This document shows, one piece after another, positions 7,498 through 18,351 of a stretch of 64,000 nucleotides of DNA. This DNA is from Azoarcus_F sp048158365 (GTDB taxonomy: Bacteria; Pseudomonadota; Gammaproteobacteria; Burkholderiales; Rhodocyclaceae), in assembly GCA_048158365.1 (NCBI GenBank), contig JBLLNL010000005.1; one strand, written 5' to 3'. The stretch's first letter is position 1. Every line of letters starts with the position of its first letter. The position numbers and the translations under genes were made by a program. The notes under the pieces were generated by a model. It had not been told where the DNA came from. It did no database searches and saw nothing but the letters and a program-made list of their open reading frames with translations.

Positions 7498-10229
7498 AGC
7501 TAATCCGGCTGCGCATCGAGCAGTTCCGTCAGTTCCGCACTCCGATCGAGATCGGCGATTTCGCGCCCGGCCTGAACCTGTTCACCGGCCCGAACGAGGC
7601 GGGCAAGAGCACGATCGTCGCGGCGATCCGGGCCGCGTTCTTCGAGCGTCACCGATCCGGCAGCGTGGAAGACCTGCGCCCCTGGGGCGATTCGGCCGCG
7701 GTGCCGACCGTGGAGCTGGATTTCGAGCTGGACGGCGAGGTCTGCCGGCTGGTGAAAAGCTTTCTCGCGAAGAAGCGCTGCGAGCTGACGATCGGCTCGC
7801 ACGGCCTGGACGGGGCCGAGGCCGAGGACCGGTTGGCCGAATTGCTCGGTTTCATGCACGCCGGCAAGGGTGCGAGCAAGGCCGAACACTGGGGCATCCC
7901 GGGCCTGCTGTGGATACAGCAGGGGGCCGCGCACGAATTGCGCGATGCGGTCGGTCATGCCACCGACCATCTGCGCAGCGCACTCAACGAGTCGCTCGGC
8001 GAGGTCGCCGCCAGCGGTGGCGACGAGTTGCTCGCTACGGTGCAGACGCAGCGCGGGGAGCTGCTCACCGAGAAGGGGGGTCACCCGCGCGGCGCATACA
8101 AGGACGCATTGGACAGGGCCGCCGAACTGGATGCCGTGCTGCGCGAGCTGGATACCGAGATCGACCGCTACCGTCAGCGTGTGGACGCGCTGGCGAAGCT
8201 GCGGGTCGAGCATGCGGCCGATGAGGCCGAAAGGCCGTGGCTGGACTTCCGCGCGCGCCAGCAGGCTGCCGGCGAACGTCTGGCCGAGATCCGTCGGGTC
8301 GAGACCACGCTCGCTACCGAACTCGAACGCGCGGTCCAGGTGGAGGGACGCATCAACTTGCTGCGCAGCCAGATCGACGCCTTCGTGCGTGAGGAGCAGG
8401 CGGCCGACAAACGCGCGGACGCGCTGGAACAGGCGCGTCAGGCGCTCGTGGCCGCGGGTGCTCCGGTCGAACAATGGACCGCCCGCCGCGCGGAATCCGC
8501 ACAGGCGCTGGAGCGCGCCCGGGCCGCCCTGTACGCGGCACGCCGGGCCGAAACCCGTGCCACGCTGATCCGCGAGGTCGAGGACACCCGTGCCAAGCTG
8601 GAAGGCGCAGCCGCGCAGCTGGCCAGGGCCGAGTCCGCACAGCGGAACGCGCTGGCGCTGCAGGGTCGGGCCGCCGCCTGCGAGCTTCGGCCTGCGGAGC
8701 TGAAGGCGCTGCGCGCGCAGGACCGAGAGCTCGCGGATCTCCGTTTGCAGCAGGCCGTCGCCGCGACGCGTCTGAGCTATGCGCTGGAGCCCGGCCGCAG
8801 CATCGAGATCGGTACGCAGACACTGACCGGTAGCGGCGAGCAGCGCCTGCTGGCCGAGACCACGCTGATCCTGCCCGGTCTCGGTCGACTCGAGATCGCC
8901 CCGGGCGGGGCCGATCTCGCCGAGCTTGCCGCCCGTGCGGCGGACCTGGAGGTCCGTCAGCAGTCGCTGCTCGCCCGCCACGGACTGGCGTCCCTGGATG
9001 CGGCCGAAGCGCGCCAGCTGGAACACGCGCGCCTGCAGGCGGCGCTCGATTCCGCGCAGGCGACGCTGGCCGCGCTGGCGCCCGAGGGTCTGGATGCGCT
9101 GCGCGCCGAGCACGCCCGACTGCAGGCGCGCGCCGAGGAGGCGTCGCAGAAGCTGGCGGCGCTTGCGGCCTCATCCGAAGCCCTGACCGGGGCGCGCGCG
9201 GGGGTCGGATCGAGCTTAGGGGCGGACGATGAGGACCGGGATGCCACCCGACCCATCGCGCGGGACGCGGTCGCCGTCCTCGGCGTCGCCGACGCGGAAG
9301 CGGCTGAACGGCATGCCGCGCACAGCAACACCTCGATCCAGCAGAAGCTGCACCAGGCCGAGCTTGCGGCCGCCAACGCGCAGACCGCGTTCGATGCCGC
9401 CGCGCGCGAGCTCGCGTCCGCACGCGCGGTGATCGACGCGCCGGACCGTGCCCTGCGGGTCGCCGCAGCCAGTCGCGACCTGACCGACGCGCGCGCCGAA
9501 CAGGCCGCGGTGAACGCGCGCATCGCGACGCTACAGCAACGGGTCGCCGAGGCCCGCCCGGACATCCTGCAGCAGGACGTCGAGCGTTACCGCAACAGTG
9601 CCGACCAGCTGGAGCAGCGGCACCGGGATCGCCGCGACGAGCTGATGCGCCTGGAGGTCGAACTGCAGACCGAAGGCGCCCGGGGTCAGGAGGAGCGGCG
9701 CGCCGAGTTCGCCCGTGACCATGCCCAGGCTGCTCGCCGCGCCACCGAGCTGGGTCGTCGTGCGCAGGCGCTGGACCTGCTGCTGAGGCTGCTGCGCGAC
9801 AAGCGCCGCGCGTTGACCCGTCGTCTGCAGGCGCCGCTGCAGAAGCACCTGAACCATTACCTGCAGCTGCTGTTCCCGCAGGCGAACCTGGAGATCGACG
9901 AGAATCTCACCCCCGGCCCGCTCACCCGCCCGACCGCAAGCGGTAACGAGACGGGCGAGTTCGAGGCGCTCAGCTTCGGCGCCCGCGAACAGATGGGCGT
10001 GATCAGCCGCCTCGCCTATGCCGATCTGCTCGCCGAAGCCGGCCGCCCGACGCTGGTGATCCTGGACGACGCGCTGGTGCACAGCGACGCCGAGCGTCTC
10101 GCGCAGATGAAGCGGGTGCTGTTCGACGCCGCCACGCGGCACCAGATCCTGCTGTTCACCTGTCATCCGGCGAACTGGCGGGATCTGGGTGTCGCCGCGC
10201 GATCGCTGGAAGGCTTCCGGATGGGGTGA
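7494..10229 (+). CDS. SMC/Rad50-like AAA ATPase (YhaN/SbcC-like)
   Basis: A 911-residue protein with split ATPase halves. The N terminus has Walker A GPNEAGKSTIVAAIRAAFF. The C terminus has an ABC-type signature region (FEALSFGAREQMGVISRLAY) and Walker B (PTLVILDDALVHSD). Between them lie roughly 600 residues rich in Ala, Glu, Arg and Leu, predicted as a long antiparallel coiled coil. I found no CXXC zinc hook at the apex (only an isolated Cys in AAACELRP), unlike classical Rad50/SbcC. It is translationally coupled to the upstream phosphoesterase and is probably the ATP-driven, DNA-end-tethering partner of that nuclease. Confidence 0.85.
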   Translation: MKLIRLRIEQFRQFRTPIEIGDFAPGLNLFTGPNEAGKSTIVAAIRAAFFERHRSGSVEDLRPWGDSAAVPTVELDFELDGEVCRLVKSFLAKKRCELTIGSHGLDGAEAEDRLAELLGFMHAGKGASKAEHWGIPGLLWIQQGAAHELRDAVGHATDHLRSALNESLGEVAASGGDELLATVQTQRGELLTEKGGHPRGAYKDALDRAAELDAVLRELDTEIDRYRQRVDALAKLRVEHAADEAERPWLDFRARQQAAGERLAEIRRVETTLATELERAVQVEGRINLLRSQIDAFVREEQAADKRADALEQARQALVAAGAPVEQWTARRAESAQALERARAALYAARRAETRATLIREVEDTRAKLEGAAAQLARAESAQRNALALQGRAAACELRPAELKALRAQDRELADLRLQQAVAATRLSYALEPGRSIEIGTQTLTGSGEQRLLAETTLILPGLGRLEIAPGGADLAELAARAADLEVRQQSLLARHGLASLDAAEARQLEHARLQAALDSAQATLAALAPEGLDALRAEHARLQARAEEASQKLAALAASSEALTGARAGVGSSLGADDEDRDATRPIARDAVAVLGVADAEAAERHAAHSNTSIQQKLHQAELAAANAQTAFDAAARELASARAVIDAPDRALRVAAASRDLTDARAEQAAVNARIATLQQRVAEARPDILQQDVERYRNSADQLEQRHRDRRDELMRLEVELQTEGARGQEERRAEFARDHAQAARRATELGRRAQALDLLLRLLRDKRRALTRRLQAPLQKHLNHYLQLLFPQANLEIDENLTPGPLTRPTASGNETGEFEALSFGAREQMGVISRLAYADLLAEAGRPTLVILDDALVHSDAERLAQMKRVLFDAATRHQILLFTCHPANWRDLGVAARSLEGFRMG

Positions 10230-10460
10230 AGCCTTGCCGGTGAGACCGAGTCCGGTCACACTGGCCGGGCGAGCCGGGCCAGCCACCTGCCGGCCTCGGA
10301 GAACGGGCGGCTGGATCGCTCGGATGTCGGCGCCATGCCGCAGAATCTGCGAACCTTGCGGGCGTCCTGCCGGCACGGAACGCCGATGTCCGCCGATCTT
10401 TGAGACAATGGCGCACTTCGTGCGGCGCAAGCGTCGCCGTTCCGATCACCTGGACGCCAG

Positions 10461-11549
10461 ATGCCGCTTTCCCGTATCAATCCCGCCGCCTGCGGCGAGT
10501 TGCTCGACGACAAGGTCGCGCGTTACAGGCGTAACTTTGCCGAACTCGATCTGCCCGAGCCGGCGGTCTTCCCGTCCGAGCCCTTGCACTATCGGCTCAG
10601 GGCCGAGTTCCGGCTCTGGCATCAGGCGGGCGGCATTCATTACGCGATGTTCGATCGGGCCGATCCGAAGACCCCGGTGCTGATCGACGACTTTCCGGTC
10701 GCGACGAGAAGGATAGGCGATGCGATGCCGCGTCTGCGCGATGCGCTGAACGCGAACGAGGCCCTGAGAAGGCGGGTATTCCAGGTGGACTTTCTCGCGA
10801 CGCTGAGCGGCGAGCTGATGGTGACGCTGGTCTATCACCGGCCCCTCGACGACGAATGGGAGAACGCCGCGCGCGAACTGGCGGCGACGCTCGATGCCCG
10901 GCTGATCGGGCGCAGCCGCAAGCAGCATGTGGTGCTCGATCGGGACTGGGTGCTGGAATCCTTCGAGCTCGACGGACGGGAGCTGGTCTTTCAGCAGATC
11001 GAGGGCAGCTTCACGCAGCCCAACGGCGGCGTGAATCGCCATATGCTCGGCTGGGCCCGGACGCAGGCCCGCGGCATCGGCGGCGATCTGCTCGAACTGT
11101 ATTGCGGCAACGGCAATTTCACGATCGCGCTGGCGCCGCTGTTCGGCAGGGTGCTCGCGACCGAGATGAGCAAGCCGTCGGTGCGCGCCGCCGAATACAA
11201 TCTGGCGGCCAACCGCGTGGACAACGTGACGATGGTGCGCATGTCCAGCCACGAAATCAGCGATGCGCTTGCCGGCGGTCGCGCCTATCGACGCCTGAAG
11301 GACGTGGACCTGCGCAGCTACCGATTTTCGACGCTGTTCGTCGATCCACCGCGGGCCGGGCTGGACCAAGGCACGGTGGCACTCGCGTGCGGCTTCGATC
11401 GCATCCTCTATGTCTCCTGCAATCCCGACACGCTGCGCGACAACGTCGCCGCGCTGCATGCGACCCATCGCATCGTCGCAGCCGCGGCCTTCGATCAGTT
11501 CCCCTATACCGATCATCTGGAATGCGGCTTGCTGCTGGCACACCGGTAG
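10461..11549 (+). CDS. trmA: tRNA (uracil-5-)-methyltransferase TrmA
   Basis: A 362-residue class I SAM methyltransferase that makes m5U54 in the T-loop of tRNA. It has the SAM-binding motif LLELYCGNGNFTIAL, the DPPRAGLD motif, and the catalytic Cys in ILYVSCNPDTL. The C-terminal DHLECGLLL holds the general base Glu. It is close to E. coli TrmA in length and motif order, and lacks the N-terminal TRAM domain and 4Fe-4S cysteines of RlmD-type relatives. The ATG fits family N termini. The 231 bp before it hold no other gene. Confidence 0.95.
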   Translation: MPLSRINPAACGELLDDKVARYRRNFAELDLPEPAVFPSEPLHYRLRAEFRLWHQAGGIHYAMFDRADPKTPVLIDDFPVATRRIGDAMPRLRDALNANEALRRRVFQVDFLATLSGELMVTLVYHRPLDDEWENAARELAATLDARLIGRSRKQHVVLDRDWVLESFELDGRELVFQQIEGSFTQPNGGVNRHMLGWARTQARGIGGDLLELYCGNGNFTIALAPLFGRVLATEMSKPSVRAAEYNLAANRVDNVTMVRMSSHEISDALAGGRAYRRLKDVDLRSYRFSTLFVDPPRAGLDQGTVALACGFDRILYVSCNPDTLRDNVAALHATHRIVAAAAFDQFPYTDHLECGLLLAHR

Positions 11550-11598
11550 TCGATCGCGGCCGCCAGCGGGTCGGGGACGTCGATGCCCGGATTTGGGT

Positions 11599-12081
11599 TC
11601 AGAGGGCCGGATCGAGCAGATTCATGCTGCGCCGGACCGCGAGGGCACGCAGCGCGTCGACGGGAATCGCCGGACTGAACAGAAAGCCCTGCGCCTCGTC
11701 GCCTGCGGCATGGCCCAGCGAGTCGTTGATCAGCTTGAAGCGGTCGAGATTCAGGAACAGCACGCCGAGCCGGGTGCCGGAGTCGCGGCAGTTCGCGATC
11801 GACTCATCGAGACGATCGGCCAGCATCGGGCGATCGACCAGGCCGGTCAGCTGGTCGTTGAGCGTGAGCTGGCGGAGACGCTCTTCCACTTCCTTCGACA
11901 CGCTGATGTCGGTGATCGTGACGACATGACTGAGCGTCGCACCATCGCTGTCGCGTATGGCCCGCACCGCCACCAGGGCGGGAAAGGCGTCGCCGTCGCG
12001 ACGCCTGATCCACGCCTCGCCGCGCCAGCGCAGTGCAGGCTTGAGGATCGCATCGATCCGCTCAGGGGATGACTTCGAGCC
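11599..12081 (-). pseudogene. Remnant of a PAS-GGDEF-EAL signalling gene
   Basis: Directly behind the gyrB stop, and in the same reading frame, the sequence encodes the C-terminal part of a PAS domain (ALRWRGEAWIRR, HVVTITDIS). It continues with the first half of a GGDEF domain (LTLNDQLTGLVDRPMLADR, LFLNLDRFKLINDSLGH). The frame then jumps within AAGDE to the extreme end of an EAL domain (AQGFLFSPAIPVDALRAL), and stops at 11599. Missing are the 5' end, the GGDEF active site and almost all of EAL. The internal junction falls where GGDEF and EAL domains share a Gly/Cys-Asp-Glu codon run, which suggests a short-homology deletion. No start codon or ribosome binding site is evident, so it is treated as a dead fragment. 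Confidence 0.8.
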
Positions 12082-14571
<2,490 letters not shown>

Positions 14572-14732
14572 GGTCTATCTCGGGTGATTCGCGAATGGGC
14601 TTTCGGGCGATGCGGGTGGCCAGCACCCGGGGTGTTGCGGGCGGTGGCCACCCGCCGGTGCAGGGGCACGTCGGAGCGGAAGCGCGTCGGCTGTCCCGAT
14701 TCGCCGCAGGCGGATCCGGCGCGATGAATGGA

Positions 14733-15839
14733 TCAGATGCGCATCGGCATCACGACATACTTGAAGTGTTCGTTGCCCGGCACGGTGAGCAGCGCGCTGG
14801 AGTTGCCGTCGTTGAAGCGCCACTCGATCTGCTCGGTACCGACATTGTTGAGCACGTCGAGCAGATAGGTCACGTTGAAGCCGATATCCAGCGGATCACC
14901 CTGGTAGTCGACTTCGAGTTCCTCCTGTGCCTCTTCCTGCTCGTTGTTTGAACTCACGATGCGCAGCAGGCCGTCCTCGAGCACCAGGCGCACGCCGCGG
15001 AACTTGTCGCTGGTCAGGATCGCGACCCGCGACAGCGCGGCCAGCAGCGGCGCACGATCGAAGGTGATCATCTTGGGGTGATGCTGCGGGATCACACGCT
15101 CGTAATCGGGAAACTTGCCGTCGATCAGCTTGGTGACCAGCTCTATCGGCCCGAAGCGGAACACTGCCTGGTTGCCCGCCAGCACGACCTCGAGCATGTC
15201 GTCGGTGTCGGCGAGCTGGCGACCGAGTTCCATCACGGTCTTGCGCGGCAGGATCACTTCGGTGCGCGGCAACTCGGACTCGATCTCGCTGGCGGCATAG
15301 GCGAGGCGGTGGCCGTCGGTCGCGACCATGCGCAGCTCGTTGCCGGACGCGATCAGCAGCAGCCCGTTCAGGTAGTAGCGGATGTCCTGCTGCGCCATCG
15401 CATAGGCAACCTGCGCAAGCTGGTGCTTGAAGGTTTTCTGGTTGACGGAGAAGCGCGCGCTGTCGCCTTCTGGGAGGTTCATGCGCGGATAGTCGGCGGC
15501 CGGCAGCGTCTGCAACTGGAAGCGGCTCTTGCCCGCCTTGACCGTCAGGCGCTTGTCGTCGAGCGTCAGATTGACCGACGCGCCGTCCGGCAGCGCCCGC
15601 AGGATGTCCTGCAATTTGCGCGCACCGACCGTCAGACTGGCGTCGTCGCCGCCGAGGTCGCCGGCGGTCGTGGTGCGGATCTGGATCTCGATGTCGGTGG
15701 CCAGCAGCGTGAGCTGGTCGCCGACCTTCTCGATCAGCACGTTCGACAGAATCGGCAGCGTATGGCGCTTTTCGACGATGCCGGCAACCGATTGAAGCGG
15801 GGCGAGCAGGGCATCGCGGGTCGTGGTGAGCAAATGCAT
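14733..15839 (-). CDS. dnaN: DNA polymerase III beta subunit (sliding clamp)
   Basis: A 368-residue clamp protein that encircles DNA as a dimer and tethers polymerase III. The N terminus (TTRDALLAPLQSVAGIVEKR, then HTLPILSNVL) and C terminus (FKYVVMPMRI) are typical; the C-terminal residues form the hydrophobic pocket that binds clamp-interacting motifs. Three repeated clamp domains fit the normal length. It lies 69 bp downstream of dnaA and upstream of gyrB, all leftward. Confidence 0.97.
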   Translation of the reverse strand: MHLLTTTRDALLAPLQSVAGIVEKRHTLPILSNVLIEKVGDQLTLLATDIEIQIRTTTAGDLGGDDASLTVGARKLQDILRALPDGASVNLTLDDKRLTVKAGKSRFQLQTLPAADYPRMNLPEGDSARFSVNQKTFKHQLAQVAYAMAQQDIRYYLNGLLLIASGNELRMVATDGHRLAYAASEIESELPRTEVILPRKTVMELGRQLADTDDMLEVVLAGNQAVFRFGPIELVTKLIDGKFPDYERVIPQHHPKMITFDRAPLLAALSRVAILTSDKFRGVRLVLEDGLLRIVSSNNEQEEAQEELEVDYQGDPLDIGFNVTYLLDVLNNVGTEQIEWRFNDGNSSALLTVPGNEHFKYVVMPMRI

Positions 15840-15908
15840 GGCGTCAGTATGTTGTGTTGTTGGTTGTACAGCCGTTACGCGAGGTTCGGGCGGAGCGGGC
15901 GACTTGCT

Positions 15909-17330
15909 TCATCCGCGCAGCACCTGGGTGAGCACGTGAACATCGTGGTTGAGTTGCGGATCGCCCAGCCGCAGATCGGCGATCGTGCGACACGCGTGCA
16001 GCACCGTGGTGTGGTCGCGGCCACCGAAGGCGTCGCCGATCGCGGGCAGCGACATCGGGGTGAGTTCCTTGGTCAACCACATCGCGATCTGGCGCGGCCG
16101 TGCGATCACACGAGTGCGCTTCTTGGAGTGCATGTCGGCGATCTTGATCTTGTAATAGTCCGCGACCGTCTTCTGGATGTGCTCGATGGTCAGTTGCCGG
16201 TTGTGCGCGTTGAGCAGGTCCTTCAGCGCCTCCTTGGCGACCTCCAGCGAGATCGAACGGCCGTGGAAGCGCGCAAAGGCGACCACCTTGTTGAGCGCCC
16301 CTTCGAGCTCGCGCACATTGGAGCGCAGGTTCTTCGCAATCAGGAAGGCTACGTCGTCATCGAGACCCACCCGCAGCGCCTCGGCCTTCTTCTTCAGGAT
16401 CGCGACGCGCATCTCGAGTTCGGGCGGTTCGATCTGGACGGTCAGACCCCAGTCGAAACGCGAAATCAGTCGATCCTCGAGCCCCTGGATATCCTTGGGG
16501 TAGGTGTCGCAGGTGATGACGATCTGCTTGCGCGCCTCGGTTAGGGCATTGAACGCGTGGAAGAACTCCTCCTGCGTACGGTTCTTGTTGTTGAAGAACT
16601 GGATGTCATCGATGATCAGCAGGTCGAGTGACCGGTAGTAGCGCTTGAACGCGTCGAAACTCTTCTGCTGATAGGCGCGCACCACGTCCGCGTAATAGTC
16701 CTCTACATGCACATAGCGGATCACCGCCTGCGGATTGTGCCGGTAGACGGCGTTGCCGATCGCGTGCACCAGGTGGGTCTTGCCCAGGCCGACACCACCG
16801 TAGATGAACAGCGGGTTGTAGGACGTACCTGGATTCTGTGCCACCTGCATTGCCGCAGCGCGGGCGAGATCGTTGGCACGCCCGGTGACCAGTGTGTCGA
16901 ACGTGAAATACGGGTTCAGACGGGTCTTCTCATAACTCGCCTCGGCCGCCGCGACGGCATGTTCCCTGGGCGTCATCGTCCTGACGGTCGGCTCTGCAGT
17001 GGGTCCGGGCGTCGCGTTTTTGGGGGCTTCCGCGCGCCGAGCCGCCGCAGGCTGAGTGCTCGGGGCAACGTCCTTCGGGGCGCTCGGCAGCGTGATCTCG
17101 AGTTCGATCGGGGTTCCGTGGAACTCGGTGCCCAGTTCGCTGATCCTTTGCAGATAGCGCTCGCGTACCCACTGCAGAACGAAACGATTCGGCGCCAGAA
17201 GGCGCAGAAACGGTTGCCCGGTTGCCGGGACGCCGTCCGCCTGCAGCGCCTTTATCCAGGTGCTGAACTGCTGGGGTGGCAGTTCGCTCTCGAGGCGCGA
17301 CAGGCAGAAAGACCAGAAATCTTGAGTCAC
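15909..17330 (-). CDS. dnaA: Chromosomal replication initiator protein DnaA
   Basis: The AAA+ domain has Walker A YGGVGLGKTHLVHAIG, Walker B LDLLIIDDIQFF and a sensor/Arg-finger region LISRFDWGL. Domain IV ends in the DnaA signature AFGGRDHTTVLHACRTI, which reads DnaA boxes. Domain I begins FWSFCLSRLESELPPQQF, and a Pro/Ala-rich linker separates it from the ATPase. The GTG at 17330 is chosen because family N termini begin just before this motif; the longer open frame (to 17531) encodes unrelated residues. About 473 residues. Its upstream region carries one perfect DnaA box, so autoregulation is likely. Confidence 0.96.
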   Translation of the reverse strand: MTQDFWSFCLSRLESELPPQQFSTWIKALQADGVPATGQPFLRLLAPNRFVLQWVRERYLQRISELGTEFHGTPIELEITLPSAPKDVAPSTQPAAARRAEAPKNATPGPTAEPTVRTMTPREHAVAAAEASYEKTRLNPYFTFDTLVTGRANDLARAAAMQVAQNPGTSYNPLFIYGGVGLGKTHLVHAIGNAVYRHNPQAVIRYVHVEDYYADVVRAYQQKSFDAFKRYYRSLDLLIIDDIQFFNNKNRTQEEFFHAFNALTEARKQIVITCDTYPKDIQGLEDRLISRFDWGLTVQIEPPELEMRVAILKKKAEALRVGLDDDVAFLIAKNLRSNVRELEGALNKVVAFARFHGRSISLEVAKEALKDLLNAHNRQLTIEHIQKTVADYYKIKIADMHSKKRTRVIARPRQIAMWLTKELTPMSLPAIGDAFGGRDHTTVLHACRTIADLRLGDPQLNHDVHVLTQVLRG

Positions 17331-17531
17331 GAGTGGATCGATATGTGCTTGATGCAAAGTATCCGAGTGCGCATGGCCATCGGGTTGAGCCGACGGCAAG
17401 ACGTCCAGTGTCGAATTGGGTGGTGAGTCCGGGTATAGTGGTCGCCGGCTTTCCAGGTGCACGCCGGACCGGCCGCAAAGCGGAAGAACCGATGCATGCC
17501 GATCGTTGGATTCTACCCGTCCGGGACGCAC

Positions 17532-17540
17532 TTATCCACA
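17532..17540 (+). promoter_or_regulatory. DnaA box upstream of dnaA and rpmH
   Basis: A perfect TTATCCACA lies about 200 bp upstream of the dnaA start and 90 bp upstream of rpmH, next to a short AT-rich run (AAAAAATATTC). It is the only clear DnaA box I found in this intergenic region, so it may serve dnaA autoregulation rather than, or as well as, initiation. Confidence 0.7.
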
Positions 17541-17560
17541 GCTACGACCAAAAAATATTC

Positions 17561-17589
17561 TTGACAAACAGGCTATTATGATTTTTAAT
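17561..17589 (+). promoter_or_regulatory. Sigma-70 promoter of rpmH
   Basis: A perfect -35 TTGACA (17561-17566) is followed after 17 bp by TTTAAT (17584-17589), a 5/6 match to the -10 consensus. The rpmH ATG lies 32 bp further on. This is as strong a match as any promoter in the window and fits a ribosomal protein gene. Confidence 0.8.
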
Positions 17590-17621
17590 GCTGCGTTTGA
17601 CTCAAATACTGGCCAACAAAC

Positions 17622-17756
17622 ATGAAACGCACTTACCAACCTTCCGTCGTTCGTCGCAAGCGCACCCATGGTTTCCTGGTCCGGATGAAGACCCGTGGAG
17701 GTCGTGCGGTGATCCGCGCTCGTCGCGCGAAGGGTCGTCACCGTCTCGCCGTCTGA
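17622..17756 (+). CDS. rpmH: 50S ribosomal protein L34
   Basis: A 44-residue, very basic protein that begins MKRTYQPSVVRRKRTHGF and ends KGRHRLAV, which is diagnostic of bL34. It is part of the large ribosomal subunit. It is the first gene of the rightward rpmH-rnpA-yidD-yidC-mnmE run; its stop lies one base before the proposed rnpA GTG. It is driven by the promoter at 17561-17589, and a terminator-like hairpin lies 55 bp after its stop, inside rnpA. Confidence 0.97.
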   Translation: MKRTYQPSVVRRKRTHGFLVRMKTRGGRAVIRARRAKGRHRLAV

Positions 17757-17757
17757 A

Positions 17758-18120
17758 GTGATCGGCCCGTCAGGCGCTGATCAGGGGTTTCCCGGCGCCT
17801 ACAGATTACGAAAAACGGATGAGTATTCATCCGTTTTTGCTTTTCGGCGGGTACTCAAGGGTCGGTATCTGATCATGAATTTCCGTCCCAACGGTCTCGG
17901 TACTGCCCGACTGGGGGTCGTGGTTGCGAAGCGACTCGCCAGACGTGCGAACCTGCGCAATCTGGTGAAACGTATCGTCCGGGAACAATTCCGGAAGAAT
18001 CGCGCCTCACTTCCTGCGTTCGATCTGGTGGTGCGTTTGAATGCATCGGTCACGCTCGCGACGCGTGCGATGATCAACGATGATATGGTTCGGTTGCTCG
18101 ACCGCTTGCGAAAATGTTGA
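17758..18120 (+). CDS. rnpA: Ribonuclease P protein component
   Basis: A 120-residue basic protein, the cofactor of the RNase P ribozyme that matures tRNA 5' ends. The family core is clear: RLRKTDEYSSVFAFRR, then LGVVVAKRLARRANLRNLVKR with IVREQFR directly after. The GTG one base after rpmH is the likely start. An ATG inside the core would remove conserved residues. A perfect 12-bp hairpin followed by T-rich sequence falls inside codons 18-30, which may lower rnpA expression relative to rpmH. Confidence 0.93.
   Translation: MIGPSGADQGFPGAYRLRKTDEYSSVFAFRRVLKGRYLIMNFRPNGLGTARLGVVVAKRLARRANLRNLVKRIVREQFRKNRASLPAFDLVVRLNASVTLATRAMINDDMVRLLDRLRKC
17811..17844 (+). terminator. Terminator-like hairpin inside the rnpA coding sequence
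   Basis: The arms are AAAAACGGATGA (17811-17822) and TCATCCGTTTTT (17827-17838): a perfect 12-bp stem with the 4-nt loop GTAT, followed by GCTTTT. The descending arm itself ends in five T. It has the shape of an intrinsic terminator or attenuator but lies within rnpA codons for KTDEYSSVFAF, 55 bp after the rpmH stop. Function is inferred from structure only. Confidence 0.6.
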
Positions 18121-18347
18121 AGAAGCTGCTTCTAGGTCTGATCGGCATGTACCGTTACGGCATCAGCCCGATGCTGGGCCGTAATTGCCGGTTCCATCCG
18201 ACCTGTTCGGAGTACGCCATGGAGGCGATCAAGCTGCATGGCTCACTGCGTGGAAGCTGGCTTGCCCTGAAGCGGGTGGGCAAATGCCATCCGTTCCATC
18301 CCGGCGGGTTCGATCCCGTCCCCGAACACCTTCAAAACGAAAAATAG
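18114..18347 (+). CDS. yidD: Membrane protein insertion efficiency factor YidD
   Basis: A 77-residue small protein with the family pattern MYRYGISPMLG, CRFHPTCSEYAMEAI and HPGGFDP. YidD is a peripheral inner-membrane protein that helps YidC insert proteins. It overlaps the end of rnpA by 7 nt and ends 4 bp before yidC, so it is translationally coupled on both sides. Confidence 0.95.
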   Translation: MLKKLLLGLIGMYRYGISPMLGRNCRFHPTCSEYAMEAIKLHGSLRGSWLALKRVGKCHPFHPGGFDPVPEHLQNEK

Positions 18348-18351
18348 TCCG

